DNA of 64,000 nt from Selaginella tamariscina. Its lineage: Eukaryota > Streptophyta > Lycopodiopsida > Selaginellales > Selaginellaceae. The stretch's first letter is position 1. Every line of letters starts with the position of its first letter. Positions 11,033 to 22,262 of the stretch are shown one piece after another. The stretch is taken from assembly GCA_003024785.1 (NCBI GenBank), contig PUQB01000227.1, forward strand, positions 1-64,000, given 5' to 3'. Both the position numbers and the translations under genes were made by a program. Under the pieces are notes generated by a model, which was not told the DNA's origin, searched no databases, and worked only from the letters and a program-made list of their open reading frames with translations.

Positions 11033-12876
11033 CTTAATTATTATACAAAAACACAATGTGCTATTGCAGTTGCATATATATGTGTGTGTGTGTGTGTTCC
11101 AGGCAGGTTAACTAGAAAATTCCAAGTAAAATCAGGTTGAGTAAGGCAATAAAAGTATTACTTTCTTTCTCTTATTTATATATATAATATTTTATTGCTT
11201 TACTTAATGGAGGAAAGATTTATAATAAGAAGAAACAAGTTAAATGTAAAATTCCAAGTCTTTGATTTATATATATGTATAATCGTTTTATTACTTTATT
11301 CAATGCAACAGGGTGAGTTTTCAACCTGCTTGGAGTACACGTGCCTTCCTCAAATTTGAATGGTTCACAAAAGATTAGACTTGTACACCCTTTTCTTAAG
11401 TAAGACACGTAAATTATTTAATAATAATTTATTAATTAATAATCTTTTAACTTAATTATTATACTTAATTTAATGAGGTTTACCTAACTATTTTTAATTT
11501 AATTATTATTTTGAACTCGATGAATTTATCATTAATATTTCATTAAAGATCATCTTAAACTTGGTGTGATGATTATTTTAAATTTTATTTGATAATTATT
11601 TTAAACTAAATTCAATAGTTATCCTAAAGTTAATTTGGGTTAAGAATTGAATTAAAAAAGCTTGAGTTATAAATAATTATACATAAACAAAAACTCTTTG
11701 TGTATAGAAAGAACAATATATATTAAGCATATTCTTCATAAGTCCACAGTCAAGTCTGAGTATATACACAAATATATATTGATTCATATAATTATTTATC
11801 AAACACAAAGAATAATTTAAGTTAATTGATTATGCTGATAACAAAACACAAGTCCAAGAGGTAAGATAAATGAAAACGATGTATGTGTATTGTCCTATAC
11901 ATGTGTATTTGTTTATTAGATTATTATATATAAAAAAATTCATGTGCCGTAATGAAAAGATTTAAAAGAAAAAACAAGTGAATTAAAAAACACATTTTTC
12001 ACGGACACGTACTTGTTTTATAATAAGTAAATTTATTGTATGAATTCAACCACTTACTACACTAACTCATATTTTTTTTACAATTAATCATTAATTTTTA
12101 TTTATTAATCATTGGTTAACTCTAAAAATATGTGTACCATTATTCTAGCATGATTGATACGTGACTAATGTGAAGAAATTCTAATTTAAACTATTATAGC
12201 AAAATTAATAGTAAAATATGAATAAAATCATTTTAATAAAGAAAAAGACTAAAAAGAAAAAAAATTTAATTACTTAATACTAAAAGAAATCAATCAATAA
12301 TTAATATTAAATCAAAATGTTAAAACTTTAATCCTAACCTATTTTATATATTATGTCTTTAGACCACCAATTATGTCTCAATTTGAATTTAAATTTCTAA
12401 CTTTAAATTTAAATCTAAACCATCAATTCCTTATTTCAAAATATTTAGGGAAATATTAATTTGAATTATTTTTAAAAAAATTTTCAACGTTACATATTAT
12501 CGACACCAGCTTGGTATACTTCGGCTGTTCACGACAACGATATAAATATAAGAGAGAGAAATCTAATGGTTGGATTACGTTATTTTACTTGGAATTTTGT
12601 ATTTAAACAATTCAAAATAATGTAATTGAATTATAACTACAACTTGTTTGGAACACGGCTTCTTATTATAAATCTTTAGTCAAAGTAAATCAATCAAATT
12701 ATTACATATATATTGCATTACTCAACCTGATTTTACTTGGAATTTTCCAGTTAACCTGCTTGGAACATGGCTTCTTCTTTCGTCAAATCTCAGTGGTTCA
12801 TAAATGATTAGATCTATTGATTGGGGTATATATAAATATGCACAACTGCAAATAAGATTTTTTTATAATTATTAAG
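11033..12876. other. shared upstream region of divergent copies A and B
   Basis: An 1.84-kb AT-rich spacer between two head-to-head MES copies. Short blocks are repeated in inverted orientation near both genes (lggaattttccag-type tracts and accagttaacctgcttgga-like sequence near 11100 and 12750), as expected for an inverted duplication. No coding signal was seen. Confidence 0.5.
12827..12838 (+). promoter_or_regulatory. TATA box of MES copy B
   Basis: tatatataaata lies about 40 bases before the start codon at 12877, so the 5' untranslated leader would be very short. Confidence 0.5.
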
Positions 12877-13599
12877 ATGAGTCCGATGATGATGATGACC
12901 ATGCTATTATGCTGTTTTATACCCACTTACGCGCTAGGTACTAATAAGTTCCATTTTGTTCTTGTTCATGGAGCTGGACACGGTGCATGGTGTTGGTATA
13001 AAGTCGCATCCAAATTGAAGCAAGAAGGACATATGGTTGATGCCGTTGATTTAGCAAGTGCTGGAATCGATAATCAAGATGCAAACACTGTTGGTACTTT
13101 GGAAAACTATACAGAGCCACTCACCAAGCTTTTACAATCCTTGCCAAAGAAGCGCAAGGTGCATGCGTGCGTGTGTATGTGTGTGTACTCTCTCTGGTAT
13201 TTCTTTAAATACTTGGTTTTTTTGCTAGGTTGTGCTGGTTGGACACAGTTTAGGAGGATTCAGCCTCACTTATTTGCTGGAAAAGATGCCACAGAAGATT
13301 CTAGCTGCTATATATGTTACAGCTTTGATGATATCTTCCGGACCTTCTGGATCTGCTTCATATTTCAGCTTGGTATGCCTCTTTCTCTCACACACACATG
13401 AGAGAGAGAGAGATTGATGTACTAAAATTTGTATTGATACAGTTAAGAAATCCTCCAGAGGGAATGGTTCTTGTAAATTTGGATGGCAAGCCAACATCAT
13501 TCTTCTTTGAACTTGATCATGTTCAAAGTCTGCTTTACAACGAGTCTCCACTCAAGGTAACCAAGCTTGCACGCTTGTAAGTGTGCGTGCGTGCGTGTA

Positions 13600-13640
<41 letters not shown>

Positions 13641-13953
13641 GGGAAAAAAAGATTATTTAGCATTGTATTACTAGGATGTTGAACTTGCGAAAGCTCTACT
13701 CAAGCCGGCTCCTGAGTCCTGTGTTGACCCGACAATGAACTTAACACGTGAACGCTACGGCAGTGTCCCACGGTACTACATAAAGACTTTGAAGGATAAC
13801 ATAAACACACCTTCCCAGCAGGAGATGTATATTAAGATGACTCCGCCGAAACAGGTGTTCGAGATAGACACAGATCATTCCCCTTTCTTTTCCCAGCCTG
13901 ACACTCTTGTGTCGTATCTCGCTCAGATTTCAGCACAGGAGAGTTCATCGTGA
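12877..13953 (+). CDS. MES-type alpha/beta hydrolase, copy B, intact (272 aa, with leader)
   Basis: Exons 12877-13158, 13229-13372, 13443-13556 and 13675-13953, all phase-0 GT-AG introns, give an unbroken 272-residue protein. It resembles plant methylesterases such as SABP2, which hydrolyse methyl esters of salicylate, jasmonate or IAA. Seen: oxyanion motif [10 protein letters not shown] at 31-40, nucleophile elbow GHSLGG (Ser101), Asp221 in LKDN, and His248 in DTDHSPFF. Gly rather than Thr in the HGA motif and no Lys after DH argue for an esterase over a hydroxynitrile lyase. Residues 1-19 include a hydrophobic run (MMMMTMLLCCFIPTYA) that looks like a secretory leader; most family members lack one. 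Exon 4 holds a two-residue insertion (ESCV replacing VF). Substrate is unknown. Confidence 0.88.
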
Positions 13954-14999
13954 GCATACACTTGTCTTTAATTAATAAAACATGTTTAAAACATTAAATA
14001 TCATATCATTATCGTTTTAAATATTTTAGAATATGGCCTTTAAAACATGAATATGTTTATTGTGTTGATAACACGTTAGAATTTACCTCCGTCCCTCCCT
14101 AACTTGCAAATTCGTATTTAAAATATTCACTGGATATTATTGCATTTTCCTTTATACACTGACATTGTCACGGTAGAATAATAATATGTATCACCATTTT
14201 TATGGATCTGTATGATTAGTGTTAATAACACGTGTAAACTCTTTAATATTCATATTTAGAGATTTATTTATAAATACTTTGGCAGGATAATAGTTAGGTA
14301 AATTCGTAAATCTAAACTTTTCAATGTAAATTAATAAAATTTACAGATAAATATGTGATTTTCCTTTAATATAATATATAATATAATATAATTATAGAAA
14401 TAAAGATCTTGATTAATATTTTAATCAGAATATTTTAATCAGGTGTGTACACACACGCACACACACAATAGTAGACTAAAGTAAGAAAAGTTATACGAAG
14501 GTTAATCAGTCACTGAAGACAATAAAACCAATTAATTATGAATTTATAAATATAAATTATAGTAAGGTCACAGTCGCTCAGGGAGAGTTAACTTGTTGGT
14601 TAGGCCTGAAGATATTAAAAATTAAATAACTTTATATAATAATAAATCATTTGTCCAAAACTTACTTTATTTTAATTAAGTTTGAATTCGCAGAGACACC
14701 TGATAAAGTATTTAAATTACATAGACAAGATATAAATAGAGGCTAAAACAAACCAAGAATTTTAATCCACCTAGTGTTCTTATTCACCCACTCATATTCT
14801 CAATAATATACAGTATCAAAATGCTCTACATGGCATTTCTAATTATTACATACTTTATTAATTATCATGCATTTTAAATTATTATTAAATAATTAATTCA
14901 CTTATATATAAAACTTTCTTTCACTTCGTTTGATATTATATATAGGACATAATTGATAATAATTAAATATGTAAAGAACAATCGTATGCATGTTTATAT

Positions 15000-15041
<42 letters not shown>

Positions 15042-16182
15042 AAACTAACTCATAACCGTAAATTGCTTATACGTGTCCGATTATTTAATACCGTAAATGT
15101 GAGCTGCAGTAAAACGGATTGCTTATACTGTATTATGGAATAAGTTGATTTTTACATCTTTGAAACAAGCATATTCTTTGCTTTGATTTTATTAAATTAA
15201 AAAAAAAAATGCATTGTTGATATCTAGCATAAAATAAGGGTTTCAACCCTAAATGTTTTTCATTCACTTATGTTTTTTTTAATTCTTTTTGAATTTTTTA
15301 TATAATATCTAATAAACAAATTACACATACATCGTTCTCATTCGTCTTACTTCTTAAACTTGTGTTTCTTATCTCGTTGCTGTTATCCTCTTTATTCGAC
15401 TGCCATTTGTTGCCACTATTATTTAGTGTTACACTAATTAATTATTATTTGAGATTGATAAATAATTATATGAATCCATATATTTACATGTCCACGCATG
15501 TCTTATTGTATATTATATATTTGTGTATATACTAAAAAAACTAAAAAAAACTACTTTCAAGAATCTGCTTAACGTATACTGTTAATTGACGACTTGGATC
15601 GAGTCATATGCAAGACCACGTAATAGAACTCGCTATATGCCATTAAATAATTTATTTTTTATAATTAAGTTGAGTATTAATTTTATTTCTATAATATATG
15701 AATTTACTAGAATAAATGAGTTCCTGTGATGAATGTTTTTTTTTTTTTAAATAATTTACCTATACAATAATAATAAAAAATCTGATGGATAAATTTATCT
15801 CTATAATAGATAATAAATATAGTCCATTTTAATTTTTTCTTACCTTTTGTACATCTCCGTGTCTCTTGTGCTGTTACCTCTTCTTCCCTATGAACTGTCG
15901 TTTGCCTTGCCCTATTTCCACAATATTAATTATTATTATATTTAATATTATATTAATTAACTAGTTTGAAATATTATTTGTGATTGATAAATAGTACATA
16001 TTCACCTATCAAAATTTGTTGTCTTTACGATGTGTGCTTAAGAATATGCTTAACATATATTTTTATTGGACGACAAGTCTAATCTTTTGTCGGTAAAGAA
16101 AAATCCAAGTAAAACCACGTGTGAGTATGCATACACACGCTAGTAAACATCAAATAGTTTGTGTTTCTGTATAATTATTAGA
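13954..16182. other. non-coding flank between copies B and C
   Basis: AT-rich, no coding signal. The first kilobase is the shared MES 3' module and the last about 600 bases the shared 5' module of copies C and D. A (TA)n run lies at about 15004-15038. Confidence 0.55.
16116..16121 (+). promoter_or_regulatory. G-box (CACGTG) upstream of copy C
   Basis: The perfect palindrome CACGTG lies 62 bases before the ATG of copy C. The same element sits at the same place before copy D and before exon-1 relics K1 and K2. G-boxes bind bZIP and bHLH factors; a role here is inference. Confidence 0.35.
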
Positions 16183-17125
16183 ATGAGTCTTAACAAGTTT
16201 CATTTTGTTCTTGTTCATGGAGCTGGACACGGTGCATGGTGTTGGTACCAAGTGGTGTCCAAATTGAAGCAAGGAGGACATATAGTTTGATGCCGTTGAT
16301 TTAGCAAGTGCTGGAATCGATAGTCAAGATGTAAACACTGTTGGTACTTTGGAGAACTATACAGAGCCACTCACCAAGCTTTTACAATCCTTGCCAGAAA
16401 AACACAAGGTGCGTGCGTGCGTGTGTATGTATTTGTATAGTTAATGCCTCTATACACGTATGTCTTAGGTTGTCTTGGTTGGACACAGTCTAGGAGGATT
16501 CAGCCTCACTTATGTGCTGGAAAAGATGCCACAAAAGATTCTAGCTGCTGTATATGTTACAGCTTTGATGATATCTTCGGGGCCTTCTGCATCTGCTCCA
16601 TATCTGAACTGGGTATGCTTGAGTGAGAGAGAGAGAGTTTATTTACTAAACTTTGTAATCATCCAGCTAAGCAACCTTCCGGAGAGTATGGTTTCTTGTA
16701 AATGTGAATGGCAGGGCAACTTCATTCTTCTTTAAACTCGATCATGTTCAACATCTGCTTTACAATGAGTCCTCTCAAGGTAATCAAGCGTGTAAACCAC
16801 GCGCGCTCGTGTGTGGGTGAGAGAGAGATTACTTAACATTGTATTACTAGAATGCTGAACTTGCAAAAGCTCTACTTAAACCGGCTCCTGTGTTTGACCC
16901 AACAATGAACTTAACACATGAACATTACGGCAGTGTCCCGCGGTACTACATAAAGACTTTGAAGGATAACATCTTAATAACTTTACAGCAGGAGATGTGC
17001 ATTGAGATGACTCCGCCGAAACAGGTGTTGGAAATAGACACGGATCATTCCCCTTTCTTTTCCCAGCCTGACACTCTTGTTGCCATATCTCATACAGATT
17101 GCAACACAGGAGGGTTTCATGTCAA
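16183..17125 (+). pseudogene. MES-type esterase copy C, several frame breaks
   Basis: Exons 16183-16408, 16469-16612, 16667-16779 and 16851 to about 17125 keep the family splice sites. Exon 1 (MSLNKFHF start) has one extra base after GGHIV (about 16286). Exon 3 has one extra base (about 16693) and lacks two (about 16771). Exon 4 has an extra base after PDTLV (about 17083), replacing the normal C-terminus. GHSLGG, the LKDN Asp and the TDHSPFF His are all still present in their local frames. It is closely related to copy D, and both differ from the rest in exon 2 (SAPYL.W end). Confidence 0.8.
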
Positions 17126-17875
17126 TGTACATAACATGTATATATGTGTTATGTTATTTTCATACATCAATTGCAGTGTTTAAATATTTTACAACATTTG
17201 GTGTGTTTTGGACTTTAACATTATGTTTTAAAATGAAAGCTTGGTGTTATTTATTAAGTTTATATATATCCTAACTTCCTTTATGTATCTGATGGAATTA
17301 AAAATATACAAACAAATGCAATACGTAAAACATAATAATATAAGCTGAAATTTATGTATATACACACATGTATGTACATTTGTAAAACACACGAAGAATG
17401 ATAAAAACGTTATATACAGACTATACATACATATATGATGAAGTGCATATAACCATTAGTTTTATTTATTTACTTGTCTTTCTAAATATTTCAGAATATG
17501 CCTTTTGAATCATGGATATGCTTACGTTATGGTGTCGCGTTTTACATCAGTATATCAAACAATATAGAGATTTTGATGGAGTTTACAATACCGTGTATAT
17601 ATAAGTTTTCAATTTTATAACATATAAATTTACCTAGAATAATTGAGTTCGTATACATGATTTTGCAAATGAATAATTAACTCAAAGTGCTGAGGCGTGA
17701 AATTTATTTTTTTATAAAATAACTCATATAATAGATAATAAATACACTTTATTTTATTGTGTGCATGAGAAGTTTATGAATATGCTAACATATATTCTAT
17801 ATTGGACGGTTCAGATGTACAAGTCCAATCTCGTGTAGTATAACCTCAAATAATTTGTTTCTTTTATATAATTAG

Positions 17876-17938
17876 AGTATTAACAAGTTCATGTTTGTTC
17901 TTGTTCATGGAGCTGAAAACAGCGCATGGTGTTGGTAA
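17876..17938 (+). pseudogene. MES exon-1 fragment
   Basis: The start of exon 1 without its ATG, reading SINKFMFVLVHGAENSAWCW then a stop. Homology ends at the TGG of the Trp. A matching fragment with the same breakpoint follows copy D, so both copies were duplicated with it attached. Confidence 0.65.
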
Positions 17939-19357
17939 ATTTTAAAGTTGTAGTGAGAAATTTAATTATGAATTTATAAATTCTAGTTGTAGTAAGAAAA
18001 TTATATCATGAATTTTATAAAATTCTACGTTATATAGTAAGAAGAGATACAACGAGGGTTTAACTTGCTGGTTAAGACTGAAAATATTAAAAGCATAAAT
18101 TATAAATTATAATAAACTAAGTAAAATATTTGGCTAAAAAACATAATAAAATACACTTTATTTTATTTTAATTAATTCCTCGCTGATTTGAATTCATAGA
18201 GACGGCCGATAAAGTATTTAAATTACATAAACAAGGTATACATTGTTGCCATGACTTTGTTACATAGACCACTCAAGAATGTATAGTATCAAAATATCAC
18301 GTTACATACTTTATTATCGTGTATTTTAAATTATTAATAAAAATTAATTCACTTATATATAAACTTGATATATAATTAAATATGTGAAAATCTTCAAATT
18401 TGAATTTATAATATTATAAAATTTAAAGTTAGTTTACTATAAAGATTTAATGACACAATGCTCAAATTTGTAAATTCATGATTAGATTTGTATGATTATT
18501 CAAATGAACTTTATTCATTATATGGATCATCATTCAAAGGTGGTTTTAATTGAATTATTATTCACCAATACCGTTTGAGCCTAATTTGCATCTTTATTGG
18601 AAAAAAGATTCATAAATGTTGAAAAATTTTGAATTGTTTATTTTAAAATTTAAGTATTTGAATAGTGTCTAGATATAATTAATAAGATTCATTAATTTCA
18701 ATAAATATCTTAATATACATTGAAGTTCTACCTTTTGACATGTGATGTACTGTGAAATAAAGAAGTTTTAATTAATTAATTTTGCCAAGAGTTACACAAC
18801 AATGTCAAATGACTTTTTCATAACATTTTATAAAAACTCAATAAGTCTTTCTAAAGTTATTAGTCATGGTGTACCGTGTAATAATAATATTATTAAACAT
18901 GGTTTGAAACAATTTACAATCTCATTCACAGGAATACATTTATGTTGCAATAGTGGATTCACCTTTATAACACCAATGAAAAACCATAGCCATGCTCTAT
19001 CCAACTTAAGAACCAATCCCCACAAAGTGCCCTCCTCAACTTATAAATTCATATTTAAAATATTGATTTGTAAGATCCACGTGTACGGTGCATGTGTATA
19101 TACTATTATTAAGTAGTGAATTTGATAGTCGTCGGATTGAATTCAATCTGGACCACTCGCTCTTGTATATAAGTTATGGTTTCTAAATTAATGGATATAT
19201 ACATTTTTATATTCCGAGCTCTCACATTGGTGGAAGCAAGGGGCATCTCTAATTATCCCTACAGAATGCTCGGATTTGTGCCTTTTTATCGATTTTCTTT
19301 ATCTTTTTAAATCTAGCTTTTCCATTGTTTAGATCTATTTTTTAACATGCAAATCCT
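17939..19357. other. non-coding, 3' module then unknown sequence
   Basis: 17950-18350 is a divergent copy of the MES 3' module. 18400-19357 shows no recognised gene. An open frame at 18802-19116 has no known motif and low-complexity, AT-rich codon use. Confidence 0.4.
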
Positions 19358-19984
19358 TTGTCTGTGGAGCAATTATTCATGCAGTTGTTTGATGTCATGC
19401 GTATGCAATTGAAAAATCACTCTCAGTTGATGGCAGCATTCACAACCCAGGTACTCCTCCTGCTCATGTTACAAACCCCCGCGTCCGGTTGGATTTCTTT
19501 TGCGAATCCTGGAGATGATGTGTACCATTGGTTTGACCACTTCACTGTGGTTGCCACATATCATTTGTGGGACAGTACTCAGTGTTTGCATGATTTTTCT
19601 ACTTGTCTTCAAGGGACGGCATTGCAATGGTACAATGGTTTGGACATTGCAACTCATAGAGATTGGAGTATTCTTTTAGAGATCTTCAAATGTGCATTTG
19701 GGCATGCAGACGATTGTGACGATACTTTTCAGCAATTGCATTGTATTTGTCAAGAGCCATATAAGTCGGTGATGCAGTTTGGTGTTTGCTTTCGAAGCCT
19801 TTTGCTGCGTGCAAAACCTAACATGTCGGAACGCATCAAGTTCACTCGTGTGATTTGTCGTTTCCCGGAAGATTTATCGCATCATAACCTTCCACTGCAA
19901 CAGCACCAACCGGACATTGTTGACGCCATGGCCTCCACCCTAGAAATGGGGGATGCCAATCAGGAAATCATTGACAGCGCCAAT
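19358..19984 (+). pseudogene. Ty3 gag, N-terminal part
   Basis: The open frame reads through ISFANPGDDVYHWFDHFTV and LQGTALQWYNGLD, then DWSILLEIFKCAFG, a standard Ty3 Gag (retrotrans_gag) domain order. It stays open to 20077, but after about 19984 the frame reads the inverted segment. Confidence 0.8.
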
Positions 19985-20275
19985 AAGTGTGTCCAACCTC
20001 ATCACACACTCAACAACGAACTGCACATCCATGTCCTCGTCCACGGGCCCAACCTTGTTCTGGTACACGAGCGGTAACAGCCTCAACCTCCATCGAAGCA
20101 GGTCCATCCCCAACATGAAGTGGAATGAGAGCATGTGAAGATGTAAGTGGGAAACGTGACGACTCATATCGTTGTGCCAGCCTTAAAGCATCATCAAGAG
20201 TCACTGGAGTTAGTGCATGCACAAGCCCACAAAGTCTTGATGAAGTGCTGGCCACAACATATCTGTTTTAATAAT
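19985..20275 (-). pseudogene. inverted Ty3 gag segment
   Basis: On the minus strand this reads RYVVASTSSRLCGLVHALTP, then VTLDDALRLAQRYESSR and later SMEVEAVTARVPEQ. That is the part of Gag expected to follow the preceding plus-strand gag. The segment has flipped within the element. Confidence 0.65.
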
Positions 20276-20344
20276 TTTATATTAACGGGTTATAATGATA
20301 GAATACATAAGTTTTTATGCTTTCATATCTGATACATTGTTGTT

Positions 20345-21630
20345 CGTGTGGACGACCATGAGCTTGAGCTTCAATCTTTGCGGGTGGTGCCGAGTCAAAC
20401 TTTTCACCTTATTCTTGGTATGGATTGGTTAACTCGCAATCATGCCAAGTGTGACTTTGAAAAGTCTCCCCCTTGTTTGACTCTCCCTGTCTTTCTTCCA
20501 TTCCTCTTACTTTATTCCACTTCGTCCATCTGCTTCCATCACTTTTGTCTCACCCCTATTTCCAACCATTTTCCTTCATGCTCTTCCTTTCCTTCTTTGG
20601 ATCCATCAGATGATCGTCGTGCTGTAGTTGTTGATCAACTCAAGAAGGAGTATGCTGATCTTTTCAACTTCGACTTGTCATCTGGGGCCAAGATTGCGAC
20701 ACGCCACCCTATTCCAACTGGAGATGCTAGGCCAATCAAGGTACCTGTTCGGCGTCGTCACCAAAGGAGCTCAAGATCTTACGAGCGAATGTCAAAGAGA
20801 TGTTGGAGAAGGGTGTTATCCGGAAATCTCGAAGTCCTTGGGCGTGCGAACCTCACCTTGTGACGAAGCCTGATGGGAGCGTTCGATTCTGCATTGACTA
20901 TCGCCCATTAAATGAGGTAACCGTCTCAGATGTGTACCCACTTCCTCATACTGCAGACCTTTTGGATCGACTGGGGCGGAGCCGTTGGTTCACCAAGTTA
21001 GATCTCGCATCTGGATATTGGCAAGTTCCGATGGCTGACATGGACATTCCCAAGACTGCTTTTCGGACACCATTTGGCCTGTACGAGTTCTTGGTGATGC
21101 CTTTCGGTTTGAGCAATGCTCCAGCAACTTTCCAGCGTATGATGGAGGTTCTTTGCGACATGCCGGAGGTGACTGCCGATTTCATCGATGATGTTTTGAT
21201 CCATTCGGATGGAACGTGGGAGGAGCATGTCGGTGATGTACGTAAGGTTTTGGATCGGACTGCGGGAAGTTGGTTTGAAGTTGAAGCCATCTAAGTGTGT
21301 GTTTGGATCAAAGGACACCACTTATCTGGGTTATCGCATTTCACGTGAAGGTTTGCAAGTCGATCCTGACAAACTAGTTGCAGTTTTGAAGTTCCCTACG
21401 CCAAAGTGTGTGAATGATGTGCAACGCTTTCTTGGCAAGGTACAATATCTGGGTCGTTTTGTGGATCATCTTTCAGATCGTACTGCACCGTTGCGCGGTT
21501 GTTGAAATCGTCAATGACTTCTTTTGGTCTAAGGATTGCAAGCAGGCATTTGCAGATCTCAAAGAGTTGTTGACGACTCCTCCAGTTTTGGCGTACCCGG
21601 ATTACACCGTCCTTTCATCTTGCGTGTAGA
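20345..21630 (+). pseudogene. Ty3 protease C-terminus and reverse transcriptase
   Basis: SQTFHLILGMDWLTRNHAKC (20392-20451) is the protease C-terminal motif. The RT reads EKGVIRKSRSPWACEPHLV, then FCIDYRPLNEVTV, MPFGLSNAPATFQ and FIDDVLIHS, where the usual YIDD has Phe for Tyr. LKPSKCVFG and the connection segment FWSKDCKQAFADLKELL follow. Frame changes lie near 20770, 21240 and 21505. Confidence 0.85.
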
Positions 21631-21656
21631 TGCTTTTGAATGAATTTAAAATGGAT

Positions 21657-22262
21657 TTAACTAAACTGAATCACACTCACACCAAATTAATTTAGTTTAG
21701 ATTTACTAAAACTTGTTAAGGTGAAAATTTGTACTCACACCAAATTAGTTAAGTTAAGTTAACTTAACTATTTCAGTAAATTGAATATAAAATTTAAGCG
21801 GTGCTCCCCCCATCAGTAATTTTAAGAAAATTTAGTTAACGGGCGAGGAGGGGGGAAGAGGGCAACGAGGACCTGGTGCCGGAAGCGGCGGAGGAAGCAG
21901 AGGGACTAGCAAAGAGCGAGGCTCTGAAGGAGTGGCTGCCGTTCCACTAGGGAGAGGCGTGGAGGAAAAAAAAAAAAAAAAACACCTGCTTTGTAAATAC
22001 ACTTTGCATATGGTAAATTTTTAGTTGGCTTTATAAAAATCTACACTTTTATATTGAAGGTCTGTGGTTCAAATACAGCATAATAAATTAATTTATTAAA
22101 AATTAATTAATTTCAATCTTTATTTATGTAACTAATAGTGAGTGTGATTTTGTTAAAACAACTTATTTAACTTAACTTAACTTCATCACACTCACACTAA
22201 TTTAATTAAGTTAAAATATAACTTAACTAAGCTTTGGTGAGAGTGTGATCAATTTAGTTAAG
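21657..22262. mobile_element. small element with terminal inverted repeats (MITE-like)
   Basis: A 30-base arm at 21657-21686 (containing cacactcacaccaaa) is an imperfect inverted copy of 22233-22262 (tttggtgagagtgtg). Repeats of ttaagttaagttaac type fill the arms. The core at 21840-21960 is strikingly GC-rich and G-run-rich, unlike its surroundings. No coding signal. Target-site duplications were not resolved. Confidence 0.5.

Larger units (their letters stand above)
19358..21645 (+). mobile_element. second Ty3/gypsy relic, truncated, with internal inversion
   Basis: Plus-strand gag, protease C-terminus and reverse transcriptase in order, ending just inside the RNase H region (PFILRVDA-like, 21610-21645). 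No RNase H core, integrase or LTRs were found. Its RT differs in style from the first element, so it is another lineage. Part of gag is inverted. It splits the 3' module of copy C from the 5' flank of copy D. Confidence 0.85.

Noticed and set aside
12877..13401. Long open frame of 174 codons running from copy B exon 1 through intron 1 into exon 2
   Set aside because: It reads exon 2 in the wrong frame. Intron 1 is open only because TG repeats lack stops; splicing at GT 13159 and AG 13228 restores the family sequence.
18802..19116. 104-codon frame on the plus strand
   Set aside because: No motif, AT-driven composition and no related copy in the window.
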